Assembly (NCBI RefSeq): GCF_001982605.1
Contig: NZ_MLCN01000014.1
Coordinates: 62,001 to 126,000, forward strand
Reading direction: 5' to 3'
Source: Alkanindiges hydrocarboniclasticus
GTDB lineage: Bacteria; Pseudomonadota; Gammaproteobacteria; Pseudomonadales; Moraxellaceae
DNA: 64,000 bases
Shown: positions 18,663-28,313 of the stretch, in pieces
Layout of the letters: every line of letters starts with the position of its first letter
Position numbering within the stretch: position 1 is the first letter of the stretch
Program-made: the position numbers and the translations under genes
The notes under the pieces: model-generated
Database searches by the model: none
Seen by the model: only the letters and a program-made list of their open reading frames with translations
What the model was told of the DNA's origin: nothing

Positions 18663-21359
18663 ATGATCACTTGTAATACTAGAGCGACTTTTGGTTCCAG
18701 ACGGTTTTTGTGGGGGCAACTGAGTTTGCTGGCCATAGGCGTTGCCAGCCTGTTTTATAACGATGCCCATGCCGCACCGCTGGCTGGCACGATTATTAGT
18801 AACATGGCCGTTGGTGAATATAAGGAAGAAGGTTCAAGCGTGGTGCAAACCAGCCGCTCCAATCTGGTTCAAACCACCATTATTCCAGTCTATACACATA
18901 CCCTGACTGCCAACCGCAGTGTGCAGGCCACCGCAGGCCAGCGGGTATTTTTCTCGCATGAACTGAGCAATACCGGTAACAGCACGGATCGCTACACTGT
19001 CAGCGCGGCCAATCAGACTGGCGATAATTTTGATTACAGCACCATTGTGGTGTATCTGGATGCTAATCGCGATGGTATTCCGGATGGCAATGCCATTAGC
19101 AACTATAGTCTGGCCGCTGGTGAATCAATTGGTTTGCTGATTGGAGCCACCATTCCAGCCGGCAGCAGTAATGCCGCGACTGGTGATGTCCAATTGACCG
19201 CCACTTCGCAAACCAGCAGCCAGTCCCAGCAAAATACCGACCGCAGCACGGTGAGCAATCAGGCCGTAATTCTGGTGCGCAAGTCATTTTCGGTCAGCAC
19301 TGTCAACCAGAACCAGATTGTAACGGTGCGGCTGGATTATGAAAATCCGGGCGTGGTGGCCAGCGGGCAGGTCAGCTTAAGTGACACACTCACCGCTGCC
19401 CAGCTCTCGTATGTCAATGACGGTACAGAAAACTGGAATGGCCAGATTGTTAATCCGGCCACGGGCAGCAATGACCCGGCAGGCATTAATTATTATTTAA
19501 ATGGCAACACCATTAATGCAGTGCTCAGTAGCGTTCCTGCTGGCGGCTCTGGCTTTATTCAATTTAAGGTCAGGGTCAATCAGGCATTGCCGGGCCGTAT
19601 TCCCAATACCGTGCAGGTCGGCTACGACCACGACAGCAGTGCCGCAACAGCAGACATTAGCACCACCAGTAACACGGCCATATTAACCATTAGCCCCAGC
19701 TATGGTGTAGAAATCAACGGGATTGCAGGCAGTGCCAGTAGCGCCGCCGCAGACAATCTGGTAACAGCGCCTGCGGTTAGCTCTGGTGGCGAGTTACTGT
19801 TTAGAAACTATGTATGGAACACCGGCAATAGTGAAGATCGCTTTAACTTAAGTTTTACCAATGACAGCTTTCCCACACCGCATCAGGTCGAATTTTACCG
19901 TGCCGATGGCGTGACGCCGTTGCTGGATAGCAATGGTGATGGCATTAGCGATACCGGTTTATTGCAGCCCGGTGAAAAACTGGAAATTGTGGTTAAGCTG
20001 CGCACACCAACTACCTTTGCTGCCAGCAGTACCACCAGCTACAGTATTTTTCCAAGGGCGCAATCACTGGGCAATAGCAGCAAAACCGACACGGTGGAAG
20101 ACCGGGGCAGCATTAGCATCACTGATGCCAGCCGCTTGGTGGATTTAACCAACAGCCCGGAAACCAGTAACAATGCTAGCGGTAACGGCAGCATCAGCAA
20201 TGCGGGCAATCCGTGGAAAACCCTGACTGGCAGTTCGTCCGGTAGTGTGGTTTTTCCATTGTCGGTAAAGCATGCCGGTACAGCCACAGCGTATGCCTTG
20301 AGTGCTGATGCCGATGGCAATTTTAATACGGTGGACTTGCCGCAGGGTGTGGCTGCCATTCGTTTTTACCAGTCAACCAGTAATAGCTGTGCCACCGTGG
20401 GCAGTGAAATTCAGCAAACCCGCTTGCTGGCTGATGGTGAAAGCCAGCTGTACTGTGCAGTGGTAACCCTAAAGGCTGATGTGGCTACGGCCAGCAATGT
20501 GCCAGTGTATTTTAAGGTGGCCTCAACGACCTACGTAAGCAGTAACAATGCCAGCAATCCCGGTTTTGATACCCTGATGAATGCCATCAATATCAGCAGC
20601 CTGAACAGCATCGGCAACGTGGTGCTGACCCCGGACTTACGTGGGCAAATTGCACCAAACGGCACCATTGTGTATAGCCATAACCTGATTAATAACGGCG
20701 CAACTGCCTTAAATGGCAGCTATTATCTGGCAGTAACCAATGACCAGCCCGGTTTTGAAACCACCCTCTATTATGACCTTAACAATAATGGCGAGCTGGA
20801 CAGCAATGACCTGCTGATTAACGGCACCTACAATATTAATGGCAGCATGATTGCAGCCGGTGCCCAGTTGCGGCTTTTTGCCAAGGTACAAAACACCGGT
20901 TACAGCGGGGTAGGGGTGGTCAATACCACCAGTATTGTAATGCGTGATGGCAATAACAATGCCATTGATAGCGTGACTGATATTACGACGGTTAGTGCCA
21001 CCCAGATTCGCCTGTTAAAACTGCAAGCCAAGGATAACAACTGCGATGGCGTGGCAGAAGGCAGCTACACCGCCGCCACCTTGACCATTGGCCGCAATGC
21101 CGATGGTTCCGGCCAATGTGTGCTGTACCGCGTGACTGTACAGAATCAGGGTGCCTTGAATATTGGTGCCTTTAATTTCCGCGATACCACACCAGCCGCC
21201 ACCGTAATGGCAATTGCGCCAGTGTGCAGCAGTTGCACGGCAAACACCATCAGTGCGCCAGCCATTGGTCAGTCCGGCAGTATTAGCGGCAGCGTTCCAG
21301 CCGTTGCCAGTGGCGCCAGCCATGTCTTTGAATTCGGGGTGCGCTATGCCGGCCAATAA
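18663..21359 (+). CDS. Secreted DUF11-repeat surface protein B (898 aa), paralogue of A
   Basis: This is a secreted paralogue of A and E with the same length and domain order. The N-terminus carries a hydrophobic signal (LSLLAIGVASLFYNDAHA, then APLAG). The shared first domain reads IISNMAVGEYKEEG ... HELSNTGNSTDRY. Calcium-loop-like motifs sit at ~131 (DANRDGIPDG), ~422 (DSNGDGISD) and ~703 (DLNNNGELD), the same three places as in A. FRNYVWNTGNSEDRFNL near residue 380 is the counterpart of DNYVWNTGNTSDTYNL in A. The C-terminal DUF11 domain again holds paired cysteines (NNCDGVAEG, GQCVLYRV). It is co-directional with A and overlaps the upstream open frame of the 2198-aa gene. Function unknown; a structural surface role is inferred. 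Confidence 0.85.
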   Translation: MITCNTRATFGSRRFLWGQLSLLAIGVASLFYNDAHAAPLAGTIISNMAVGEYKEEGSSVVQTSRSNLVQTTIIPVYTHTLTANRSVQATAGQRVFFSHELSNTGNSTDRYTVSAANQTGDNFDYSTIVVYLDANRDGIPDGNAISNYSLAAGESIGLLIGATIPAGSSNAATGDVQLTATSQTSSQSQQNTDRSTVSNQAVILVRKSFSVSTVNQNQIVTVRLDYENPGVVASGQVSLSDTLTAAQLSYVNDGTENWNGQIVNPATGSNDPAGINYYLNGNTINAVLSSVPAGGSGFIQFKVRVNQALPGRIPNTVQVGYDHDSSAATADISTTSNTAILTISPSYGVEINGIAGSASSAAADNLVTAPAVSSGGELLFRNYVWNTGNSEDRFNLSFTNDSFPTPHQVEFYRADGVTPLLDSNGDGISDTGLLQPGEKLEIVVKLRTPTTFAASSTTSYSIFPRAQSLGNSSKTDTVEDRGSISITDASRLVDLTNSPETSNNASGNGSISNAGNPWKTLTGSSSGSVVFPLSVKHAGTATAYALSADADGNFNTVDLPQGVAAIRFYQSTSNSCATVGSEIQQTRLLADGESQLYCAVVTLKADVATASNVPVYFKVASTTYVSSNNASNPGFDTLMNAINISSLNSIGNVVLTPDLRGQIAPNGTIVYSHNLINNGATALNGSYYLAVTNDQPGFETTLYYDLNNNGELDSNDLLINGTYNINGSMIAAGAQLRLFAKVQNTGYSGVGVVNTTSIVMRDGNNNAIDSVTDITTVSATQIRLLKLQAKDNNCDGVAEGSYTAATLTIGRNADGSGQCVLYRVTVQNQGALNIGAFNFRDTTPAATVMAIAPVCSSCTANTISAPAIGQSGSISGSVPAVASGASHVFEFGVRYAGQ

Positions 21360-21393
21360 GTTTGTCTGTAAAAATTTAAAAGGGTACAACAGC

Positions 21394-24300
21394 ATGCCAG
21401 CCCAGCCTGTATTCGCCAGCCCAACTGGTAAAACCAAAAAAGCCGCAGCAATGTCAGGCGTGTTGTTCTCAGCATGGCTAAAAACGGCCATGTTACTTGT
21501 GCTGGGGATTAGCTCAGGCGTATATGCTGCACCGCCCACGATTGAGTTGTTCGCAGGGGGAGGTAATCCCTCGACAATGGGCCCTACCACGTCATCTCAG
21601 ACCAACACGTATCAAGGTAATTTAAATAATCCTACAGATAGTGTGGCAACGACTTATACCCCAACTACTACAGTTACTTATACATTAGCTTCAACTCGAA
21701 ATTCTTCACGCTACTCATCAGCTAGTGGAGCTTCTACTAATAACCCTGATCTTATGTTTGGGGGAACAGTAACAGGTAGTAGTAATGTTGTAACACAAGC
21801 GACGGTATATAGTCCGTTAAACAGCATTGGTGCGCCAACAAATTCAAATTTTGCGGCAACCCTACAAAATGCACCTTCTGGCTGTAGTAATGGTTCAACA
21901 TGTTCCAGTGGCACAACAGGTGGTATAGATACTGCTTCAAATTATGGCTCAGGCATGTTTGCAGCCACAAAGGGTCTAATTGGCTCGGCTACTAATGGCC
22001 GCTATAAAATAGGTTCAATTACCGTAACGTTCAACCGGGCTGTGACTAACCCTATCTTACAGGTTGCGGGTCTGGGTGGTACTACCGGTAATCTGGGCTT
22101 GAGTGCTGAATTTGATCTGGTAAGTAACAGTTCACTAAATAACAGCATAGTCATGTCACGTCTGGCGGGTAGTAAAGAATTAACTGTTAATGGAGGCCGG
22201 ATTAGCAATAATGCTTCAGCAATTAGTGCTACTACGGGTAGTGGTGGTGCCAGTGGCAGTATTTATCTTCAAGGCCGCCGTATTACCACACTTACTTTTG
22301 ATGTTTATATTCGGGGTGATGGCGGTGATACTAGCTGGGACTCTACAAATAGTGTAGCAGGTGACCGCTTTTTCTTTGGTGTGTCCAGTATTGAAGCGGA
22401 AAACGACCTAAGTATTACTAAAACCCAGCGTACAGATACTAGTAGTGGCAGTTTTGTTGGTACTCAGCTTGATGTTGTTCAGGGTTCGCCCGTGCAGTAT
22501 CGTCTGATACTAGCCAACTCTACATCTATCGCAGTTAGCGGAGCGACTTATAGCGATATTATTCCTGCTGCCATTACCGGAGTAACTGTTGTTAGTACGA
22601 CGCCAAGCAGCGGCACCACCTGTACGCCTAGCTTAAGCGGCAATACCATTAGTGGTACCTACAATGGCCCAGCAGGCTCTACCTGTACCATTATTATGCA
22701 GGGTACAGCATCAACAGTTGGTTTAGTTACTAATACAGCCACTCTGGTTGAAAATTCTACCGATCCTGACCTCAGTAATAATACTAGTAGTGTTAATACC
22801 AACATTATTGCAGCAACCAATCTGGCCATTACTAAAACTGGCACAAGCTCGGTAAAAGCCGGGCAACCTGTCAATTACACCATTAAGGTTTGGAACAAAG
22901 GCCCAGCGGCTGTTTCTGATGCGGTAATGACCGATGTTGTCCCTAATAATATTTCCGGGGTATATCTAAGATGTACTGCCACGGGCACAGCAACTTGCGG
23001 TACACATAACAGCTATGTCAGCGGTAGCAATACACGCACGGCCACCGGCATTAATTTGCCAGTCGATGCAACAGGTAATACCAATTATGTGACCTATACC
23101 ATTTCGGGTCTGGCCTATCAAACCGGATCTTTTAGCAATACCGCCACGATTAGCTCTGCTGCGGTGCCGGAATCAAACAACTCGGACAATAGTGCGTCAC
23201 AGGCCACCACGATTACTACCGATGCGCCAGTGACAACAGGTAGCCCAGCCAACCAATGTATGGCCGCGCAAGCCACCAATGTGATTTCACCTTTGGCATT
23301 TACTGGCTATTCTGATAATTCCATTACCCAGACTGCCAATTTAACAGTCAATAGTGCAGGTACAGGTTATGGCATTGCCACCAATGGTGCTATTACTGTC
23401 AATGGTCGTATTGCCTGGTCTTATGGTATCCCTCGTATTACAGGGGCTACTTTAACGATTTATATCAATGGAACCGCCTATGCAGTAATGACCACGGTTG
23501 GTGCCAGTTCAAATGGTGATCAGGCCACATGGACAGCGCTTAATGGTGCCAGTATTACTCCAAGTACCGTGGCTTTGGGTTCTTATGGCAATGTCAATAC
23601 ATCAGTACCTTTTACCTTGACCTTACCCACCAGTGTTACCAGTGTGACTTCAGGCTATGCAGAGTTTAAAAACATCAGCCCGACTGGTTCCAGCACTGTA
23701 GCCGGAGATGATATTGGTATTGCCGTTGATTCCATTCTGCAATGTCAAAAACCCATTGTTAAGATTGCCAAGATTTCCAATGGCGGTACAGACACCTTTG
23801 GCTTTACCGGCCTAAGTAACCTGAGCAATAGCAGTGGCACGGCAGTGACTACAGACAGTGTCACCACAACCGCTGCGGCTACTGCAAGAACTTCCACCCA
23901 GACCAATTACGCTACGGCAAATAATACAGCCGTGGGAATTACTGAAAGTGCAGTTTCTGGCTATAGCCTTACTGCGGCCAGTTGTACTGATGCCAATAGT
24001 GCAGTCACTGGTAATACTGGCAGTTTTGGTAATCTGTCCGGCACTACCTTAACCATTCCGGCTGCCAATATAAAATATGGTGCCAACCTGACCTGTACTT
24101 TCACCAATACCAAGCAGCGCAATCTAACCTTACGAAAAATCTGGGTGAATGCACGCATTAATGATGCTGCCACTATTACGGCAACTGGTTTAAACAGCTT
24201 TGTATCCACCGCCAATACTGCCAGTGAAACTGACACAGCCGCTGCACAAGCGGTTACTGTCGGCAGTACGGTGACTTTGGGCGAAAATATCTCTACTGGT

Positions 24301-27300
24301 GCGGGCTATTATAATGCCGCGCTGAGTTGTACCCGTAACAGTGATGGTGCCGCTGTGAGTGTAACTGGCACCAACCTGACCATGCCGGACGCAGATGTCA
24401 CCTGTGGTTATACCAATAGCCGTAAAACAGCTAATTTGACCCTGCAAAAAATCTGGGCAAATGCCAAGATCAATGATGCAGTTACTGTTACGGCAACTGG
24501 CCTGACCAGCTTGTCTGCTGTGGCCAACACAGCCAGTGAAACCGATGCAGCCGCAGGCCAAACCGTATATGCCGGTGACAGCATTACGCTGGGCGAAAGC
24601 TTTACTGTAGGTAGTGCCAGTAATTACAACGGTAGCCTGGCTTGTAGCGGCAATGCCACGGCGCTAAGTGGTAACGTATTAACCGTAAACACAGCAGATA
24701 ACGCCATTACCTGTAGCTATACCAATAGCCGGATTGCCCAGCAGTTAAGCCTGTCCAAGCTATGGCAAAATGCCGTCAGTGGCCATACCGCAACGGCAAC
24801 CACCACGGGCGGCAGCAATAATCCTACCTTTAGCTCCACCTCAACTGGAAACAACACCACAGCGGGTAGCGCAGTCACGGTGTACGCTGGCGATGTTGTC
24901 ACCCTGCCAGTAGAAACACTGGGCGGCGGTGCCAGTACCGCACAGTACAACAGCACACTGGCCTGTAGTGGTGGCACAGCCTTGGCCAGTGGTGCAGTGG
25001 CACGCAGTATTACCATTAGCAACAGCACCACAGCAACCGTGTGTACCTACACCAATGCACGCAAGTCTGCCACATTAACACTGGCCAAAATTTGGTCTGC
25101 TGGTAGCATTGCAGGCAATACTGCCACGGTGAGCAGCAGTGGTTTTGGCAACAATGCAAGCTCTGGAACTTCCACTGCAACCGCAGCAGGCAATACCACC
25201 ACAGGCACTAGCGTTGCCGTGTATGCCGGTGAAAGCGGAACCATTAGCGAAACTTTTGGTACAGGCACGGCCAGCAATTACACTGCAACCTTGGCTTGTA
25301 GCGGTAACAGCACCGCGCTAAGTGGTAATACCCTAACAATTAATCCAGCTGATACTGCCATTAACTGTAGCTACACCAATACAGTTATTGGGGCAGACCT
25401 TGCCATTGATAAAACTGGTACTAGCGGTGTGACGCAGGGCAATACGGTCAGCTATAGCATCAAGGTATGGAACAAAGGCCCAGCCACAGCCAGCAGCAGT
25501 ACCTTTACTGATACTGTACCTACCGCCCTGACCAATGTCAGCTGGAGCTGTAGTGCCAGTGGCAGTGCCGTTTGTGGCACAGCCAGCGGCAGTGGTAATG
25601 CCATTAGTGTCACCACAGGGGCATTACCGGTCAATGCCAGTAGCACCGCACCGACCACAGGCAGCTACCTGACATTTACCGTAACAGGCACAGCCGGTAC
25701 GGCAGGTAACATTAGCAACACAGCCAGCATTGCCGTGACTTCAGGCACTGATCCGGTAAGCAGTAATAACAGCAGCAGTGCCAGCACCTCAATTAGTGCC
25801 CCGGCTGCGATTATTGCCGACACCCCGCAAAAAGAAGCCCGTTTTGTGATTAGCCCTAACCTGCCGACTATTTATCGTGGGCAGGCGGGTACCCAGTTGG
25901 TTACCATTAGCAACCAGGGTCCGGATAATGCCACGGGTACCGTAGCAACCTTCAAGCTGCGTACCCAGACCGGCATTACGGTGACCAGTGTTAAAGTTGC
26001 AGGTGGGGCAAATTGTAGCCTGTCTTCGGGTGAGTGGTCATGTCCGGTGGGCAGTGTGGCCAATGGCGGCAGCTTCCAGCTAGAAGTAGGCTATGACACC
26101 ACTACTTCTGCGGCGCTGGGAACGGCCATTCAGGCAGATATCCGGGTTAGCAGTAATGAATTTAACCCTGGTAGCGGGGTGGGTGAAACCCTGTACAAAG
26201 TCTGGGGAAGCAACACAACCAATGAAATCCGCCCCAATGGCGCATTTTGGGCAGGCTTTAAAGGCCCGCAGGGAGCCACCCCGGCCAGCGGCTACGATGA
26301 TGAAACCACTGCCATTATTAATGCATGGCCATTGACGCAGGCTAGCCCAACCGGAAGCTATCTGGTGAGTGCTGTCTCGGGAGCCAACAACAATATTTAT
26401 GCTGCTTCCAGTACCAATGCCAGTCCCATGATCAACCGTATCATTACCAGCATGAGCACTGATCCAGCCCGTAGTGTGACCTTGCCATCATTGGATTCTA
26501 CCAGCGCTGGTGATAACCGCCGTGCCTGGGAATTCAGGACAGGAGTGTTTGTACCACAGGCTACCAATGTAACCCTATGTATTGGCAATACCTCGGTTGG
26601 CATTGATGATGGTGCTTATATCATGCTCGATGGTACGAGCATCGGGACACAGGACAGCTATGCCCCGGGCGGTTATGTATCGGCCACTGTGGCATTTACA
26701 GCGGGTTACCATAGCCTGAATTACCGGATTCTCAACCAGAACACCTATGGCGGTTCTTCTGAGGTGGCTCAGGGTCTGTACGGTGCCATTGGTATTTTGT
26801 ACAACGGCACCTGTAACGTCGCGGGCTACGATGCCTGGGTGAATACTCAGATTCCAGCCAGCATCAACATTGTGGAAAAACAGGTCGTCAGCATTACCGG
26901 TCAGGTGTTTGAAGACAACAGTGGCAGCACGGCAGTGAGCAGCAATGCCTACAATGGTGTCAAAAATACCGGTGAAGCAGGCATTGCCGGCAGTTCAGTG
27001 AGCATTACCAACTGTAATAGCAGCAGCATTGCCACCACGACCACGGATGCCAATGGGGATTACAGCTTTAGCCTGTCACCAACGGATTTGCCAGCGGGTA
27101 ATTTCTGTATTGCGCAAACCAACCTGACGGGCTATTCCTCAGTCAGCGGCACGACGGGTTATAGCCGCGCCACCGATAGAATTGTCATTAGCAATACGGC
27201 TGCAACCAGTTACGGCAATCACAATTTTGGTGATGCCCGCTTAACTGCATTGCTGAGTGAAGATGGACAGCAAACCATTAATGCTGGTGGTGTGGCGGAT

Positions 27301-27990
27301 TATCCGCATCGTCTGACCGCACAAAGTGTGCTGACCATCAGTAGTTTAAACCAGACCACCTCACAGCAACCGGCCAACAGCAGCGACCAGAGCTGGCAAG
27401 CGGTGGTGTACCGCGACAGCAACTGTAATGGCAAGGTCGATAGTGGCGAAAGCCTGTTTAGTCAAAGCCTGCCGTTAAGCCTGAAAAATGCGGAAGAGGT
27501 GTGTCTGGTGCAGCGGGTGTATGCCCCGGCAACGGCCAGCATGGGCGCGCAGCATATTGGCCAATTGCAGGCCAGCTTTAGCGTGACTCTGGCAGATAAC
27601 AGCCAGATTACCGGCAGCAGTCTACAGCGACAGGACACCACGCTATTGGGCAGTGCTGGTTTAACGATGCAAAAAGGTGTGCGCAGTGTGGCCAGTTGTC
27701 CATCCACCGCAGCGGATACCAGTGGCTTTAGTGTGCAGAATCAGGTGCAAAGTGGCGGTTATCTGGAGTATGAAATTACCTACCGCAATAACACCACCAA
27801 AAACCTGGTTGATGTCAGCTTAAAGGACAGTGTTCCGACCGGAACTGTTTATAAGTCAGTGTCATGTTTATCCAGTCCATCGGGTAGCTGTAATGCCAAT
27901 CATAACAATGGTGCATTACTCTGGCAGACTGGCGGAACATTACTGCCTAACCAGCAGGGCAAGGTTCGCTTTTGTGTGCAGGTGCCTTAA
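21394..27990 (+). CDS. Giant secreted multidomain DUF11/SpaA-like/SdrD-B-like surface protein C (2198 aa)
   Basis: This is a large predicted surface protein. The start MPAQPVFASP was chosen for AAGGG 9 bases upstream; an ATG at 21346 inside gene B is possible. The hydrophobic segment AWLKTAMLLVLGISSGVYA is the signal. Layout by approximate residue: unique low-GC N-terminal domain 50-335; DUF11 domains 337-472 and 474-613; a beta-domain 615-785; four prealbumin/SpaA-like repeats 909-1331, preceded by a diverged unit; DUF11 1333-1470 and 1490-1600; a PA14/lectin-like region with DDGAYIMLDG 1603-1826; an SdrD B-like domain (ITGQVFEDN ... DANGDYSFS) 1831-1949; a calcium-loop-like DSNCNGKVDSGE near 2008; and a C-terminal DUF11 domain 2090-2198. 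No wall-anchoring motif was seen. The function may be adhesion or fibre formation (inference). Confidence 0.8.
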   Translation: MPAQPVFASPTGKTKKAAAMSGVLFSAWLKTAMLLVLGISSGVYAAPPTIELFAGGGNPSTMGPTTSSQTNTYQGNLNNPTDSVATTYTPTTTVTYTLASTRNSSRYSSASGASTNNPDLMFGGTVTGSSNVVTQATVYSPLNSIGAPTNSNFAATLQNAPSGCSNGSTCSSGTTGGIDTASNYGSGMFAATKGLIGSATNGRYKIGSITVTFNRAVTNPILQVAGLGGTTGNLGLSAEFDLVSNSSLNNSIVMSRLAGSKELTVNGGRISNNASAISATTGSGGASGSIYLQGRRITTLTFDVYIRGDGGDTSWDSTNSVAGDRFFFGVSSIEAENDLSITKTQRTDTSSGSFVGTQLDVVQGSPVQYRLILANSTSIAVSGATYSDIIPAAITGVTVVSTTPSSGTTCTPSLSGNTISGTYNGPAGSTCTIIMQGTASTVGLVTNTATLVENSTDPDLSNNTSSVNTNIIAATNLAITKTGTSSVKAGQPVNYTIKVWNKGPAAVSDAVMTDVVPNNISGVYLRCTATGTATCGTHNSYVSGSNTRTATGINLPVDATGNTNYVTYTISGLAYQTGSFSNTATISSAAVPESNNSDNSASQATTITTDAPVTTGSPANQCMAAQATNVISPLAFTGYSDNSITQTANLTVNSAGTGYGIATNGAITVNGRIAWSYGIPRITGATLTIYINGTAYAVMTTVGASSNGDQATWTALNGASITPSTVALGSYGNVNTSVPFTLTLPTSVTSVTSGYAEFKNISPTGSSTVAGDDIGIAVDSILQCQKPIVKIAKISNGGTDTFGFTGLSNLSNSSGTAVTTDSVTTTAAATARTSTQTNYATANNTAVGITESAVSGYSLTAASCTDANSAVTGNTGSFGNLSGTTLTIPAANIKYGANLTCTFTNTKQRNLTLRKIWVNARINDAATITATGLNSFVSTANTASETDTAAAQAVTVGSTVTLGENISTGAGYYNAALSCTRNSDGAAVSVTGTNLTMPDADVTCGYTNSRKTANLTLQKIWANAKINDAVTVTATGLTSLSAVANTASETDAAAGQTVYAGDSITLGESFTVGSASNYNGSLACSGNATALSGNVLTVNTADNAITCSYTNSRIAQQLSLSKLWQNAVSGHTATATTTGGSNNPTFSSTSTGNNTTAGSAVTVYAGDVVTLPVETLGGGASTAQYNSTLACSGGTALASGAVARSITISNSTTATVCTYTNARKSATLTLAKIWSAGSIAGNTATVSSSGFGNNASSGTSTATAAGNTTTGTSVAVYAGESGTISETFGTGTASNYTATLACSGNSTALSGNTLTINPADTAINCSYTNTVIGADLAIDKTGTSGVTQGNTVSYSIKVWNKGPATASSSTFTDTVPTALTNVSWSCSASGSAVCGTASGSGNAISVTTGALPVNASSTAPTTGSYLTFTVTGTAGTAGNISNTASIAVTSGTDPVSSNNSSSASTSISAPAAIIADTPQKEARFVISPNLPTIYRGQAGTQLVTISNQGPDNATGTVATFKLRTQTGITVTSVKVAGGANCSLSSGEWSCPVGSVANGGSFQLEVGYDTTTSAALGTAIQADIRVSSNEFNPGSGVGETLYKVWGSNTTNEIRPNGAFWAGFKGPQGATPASGYDDETTAIINAWPLTQASPTGSYLVSAVSGANNNIYAASSTNASPMINRIITSMSTDPARSVTLPSLDSTSAGDNRRAWEFRTGVFVPQATNVTLCIGNTSVGIDDGAYIMLDGTSIGTQDSYAPGGYVSATVAFTAGYHSLNYRILNQNTYGGSSEVAQGLYGAIGILYNGTCNVAGYDAWVNTQIPASINIVEKQVVSITGQVFEDNSGSTAVSSNAYNGVKNTGEAGIAGSSVSITNCNSSSIATTTTDANGDYSFSLSPTDLPAGNFCIAQTNLTGYSSVSGTTGYSRATDRIVISNTAATSYGNHNFGDARLTALLSEDGQQTINAGGVADYPHRLTAQSVLTISSLNQTTSQQPANSSDQSWQAVVYRDSNCNGKVDSGESLFSQSLPLSLKNAEEVCLVQRVYAPATASMGAQHIGQLQASFSVTLADNSQITGSSLQRQDTTLLGSAGLTMQKGVRSVASCPSTAADTSGFSVQNQVQSGGYLEYEITYRNNTTKNLVDVSLKDSVPTGTVYKSVSCLSSPSGSCNANHNNGALLWQTGGTLLPNQQGKVRFCVQVP
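24118..25386 (+). repeat. Array of four coding repeats, ~100-110 aa each, in protein C
   Basis: Each unit opens with a strand of form L-x-L-x-K-(I/L)-W (near 24128, 24440, 24745 and 25078), passes through ...GE... strands, and closes with C-x-Y-T-N (CGYTNSRK, CSYTNSRI, CTYTNARK, CSYTNTV). A fifth, more diverged unit (KIAKISNGG ... CTFTNTK) precedes it at 23755. Units 1 and 2 are the most alike (INDAxTxTATGL, ANTASETD). The pattern resembles the SpaA/prealbumin-like fold domains of pilins and adhesins. Confidence 0.7.
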
Positions 27991-28000
27991 TGGGCACCTG
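27979..28000 (+). other. Hairpin across the stop codon of gene C
   Basis: CAGGTGCC (27979-27986) pairs with GGCACCTG (27993-28000) over a 6-base loop. The stem embraces the TAA stop. There is no T run. It may protect the 3' end or slow polymerase. A further small hairpin, GCCCCAATTTGGGGC, is at 28078-28092, followed by TTTCCC. Confidence 0.4.
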
Positions 28001-28170
28001 TATGCAGCTCAATAACTACAGCTCTACATCTTTAGTCTAAAGGGTCTTGAAAATTTACCAAAAGAACCGGCGGTTTTGCCCCAATTTGGGGCTTTCCCTA
28101 CCAGTGGGTAATTAAAACATGCCGTCCATCTGTATATTATTTGTGTAGTTAAGTAACAGTGGAAATTTTT

Positions 28171-28200
28171 TTGTTAAAAAGCTATATTTGTTCGTAATAT
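28171..28200 (+). promoter_or_regulatory. Putative sigma-70 promoter of the second envelope operon
   Basis: TTGTTA (28171) and TAATAT (28195) are separated by 18 bases in an AT-rich stretch. The predicted start of transcription near 28207 would give a ~107-base leader before the 164-aa gene. Together with the 19-bp palindrome that begins at 28209, this is the best promoter candidate in the 323-base gap between gene C and gene D. Confidence 0.5.
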
Positions 28201-28208
28201 TGTGACGT

Positions 28209-28227
28209 GTGCAACATTTTGTTGCAC
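28209..28227. promoter_or_regulatory. Perfect inverted repeat GTGCAACA-TTT-TGTTGCAC, operator or leader stem-loop
   Basis: Two perfect 8-base arms flank a 3-base centre, placed directly after the predicted -10 element. At DNA level it fits a dimeric repressor site; at RNA level it would be a stem-loop at the very 5' end of the leader, which could stabilise the message. No regulator gene is adjacent. Confidence 0.5.
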
Positions 28228-28313
28228 ATTGACGATCTTTTTATCAATAAAGTGCTAGGTTCCTGAGGTAACAAGAGTTTTCGTTATCGTGATGCTTAGC
28301 CTTGGGAGTAATT

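Noticed and set aside
21015-21590. 191-aa frame antisense to the B/C junction, and similar long antisense frames in A, C and F
   Set aside because: The repeat-rich, stop-poor coding strand of Asn/Thr/Ser-rich proteins produces long antisense frames; no ribosome sites or motifs.
24118-25386. Repeat array considered as a CRISPR or noncoding satellite
   Set aside because: Units are ~310-330 bases, diverged at DNA level, and stay in frame within a large gene; they are protein domains.
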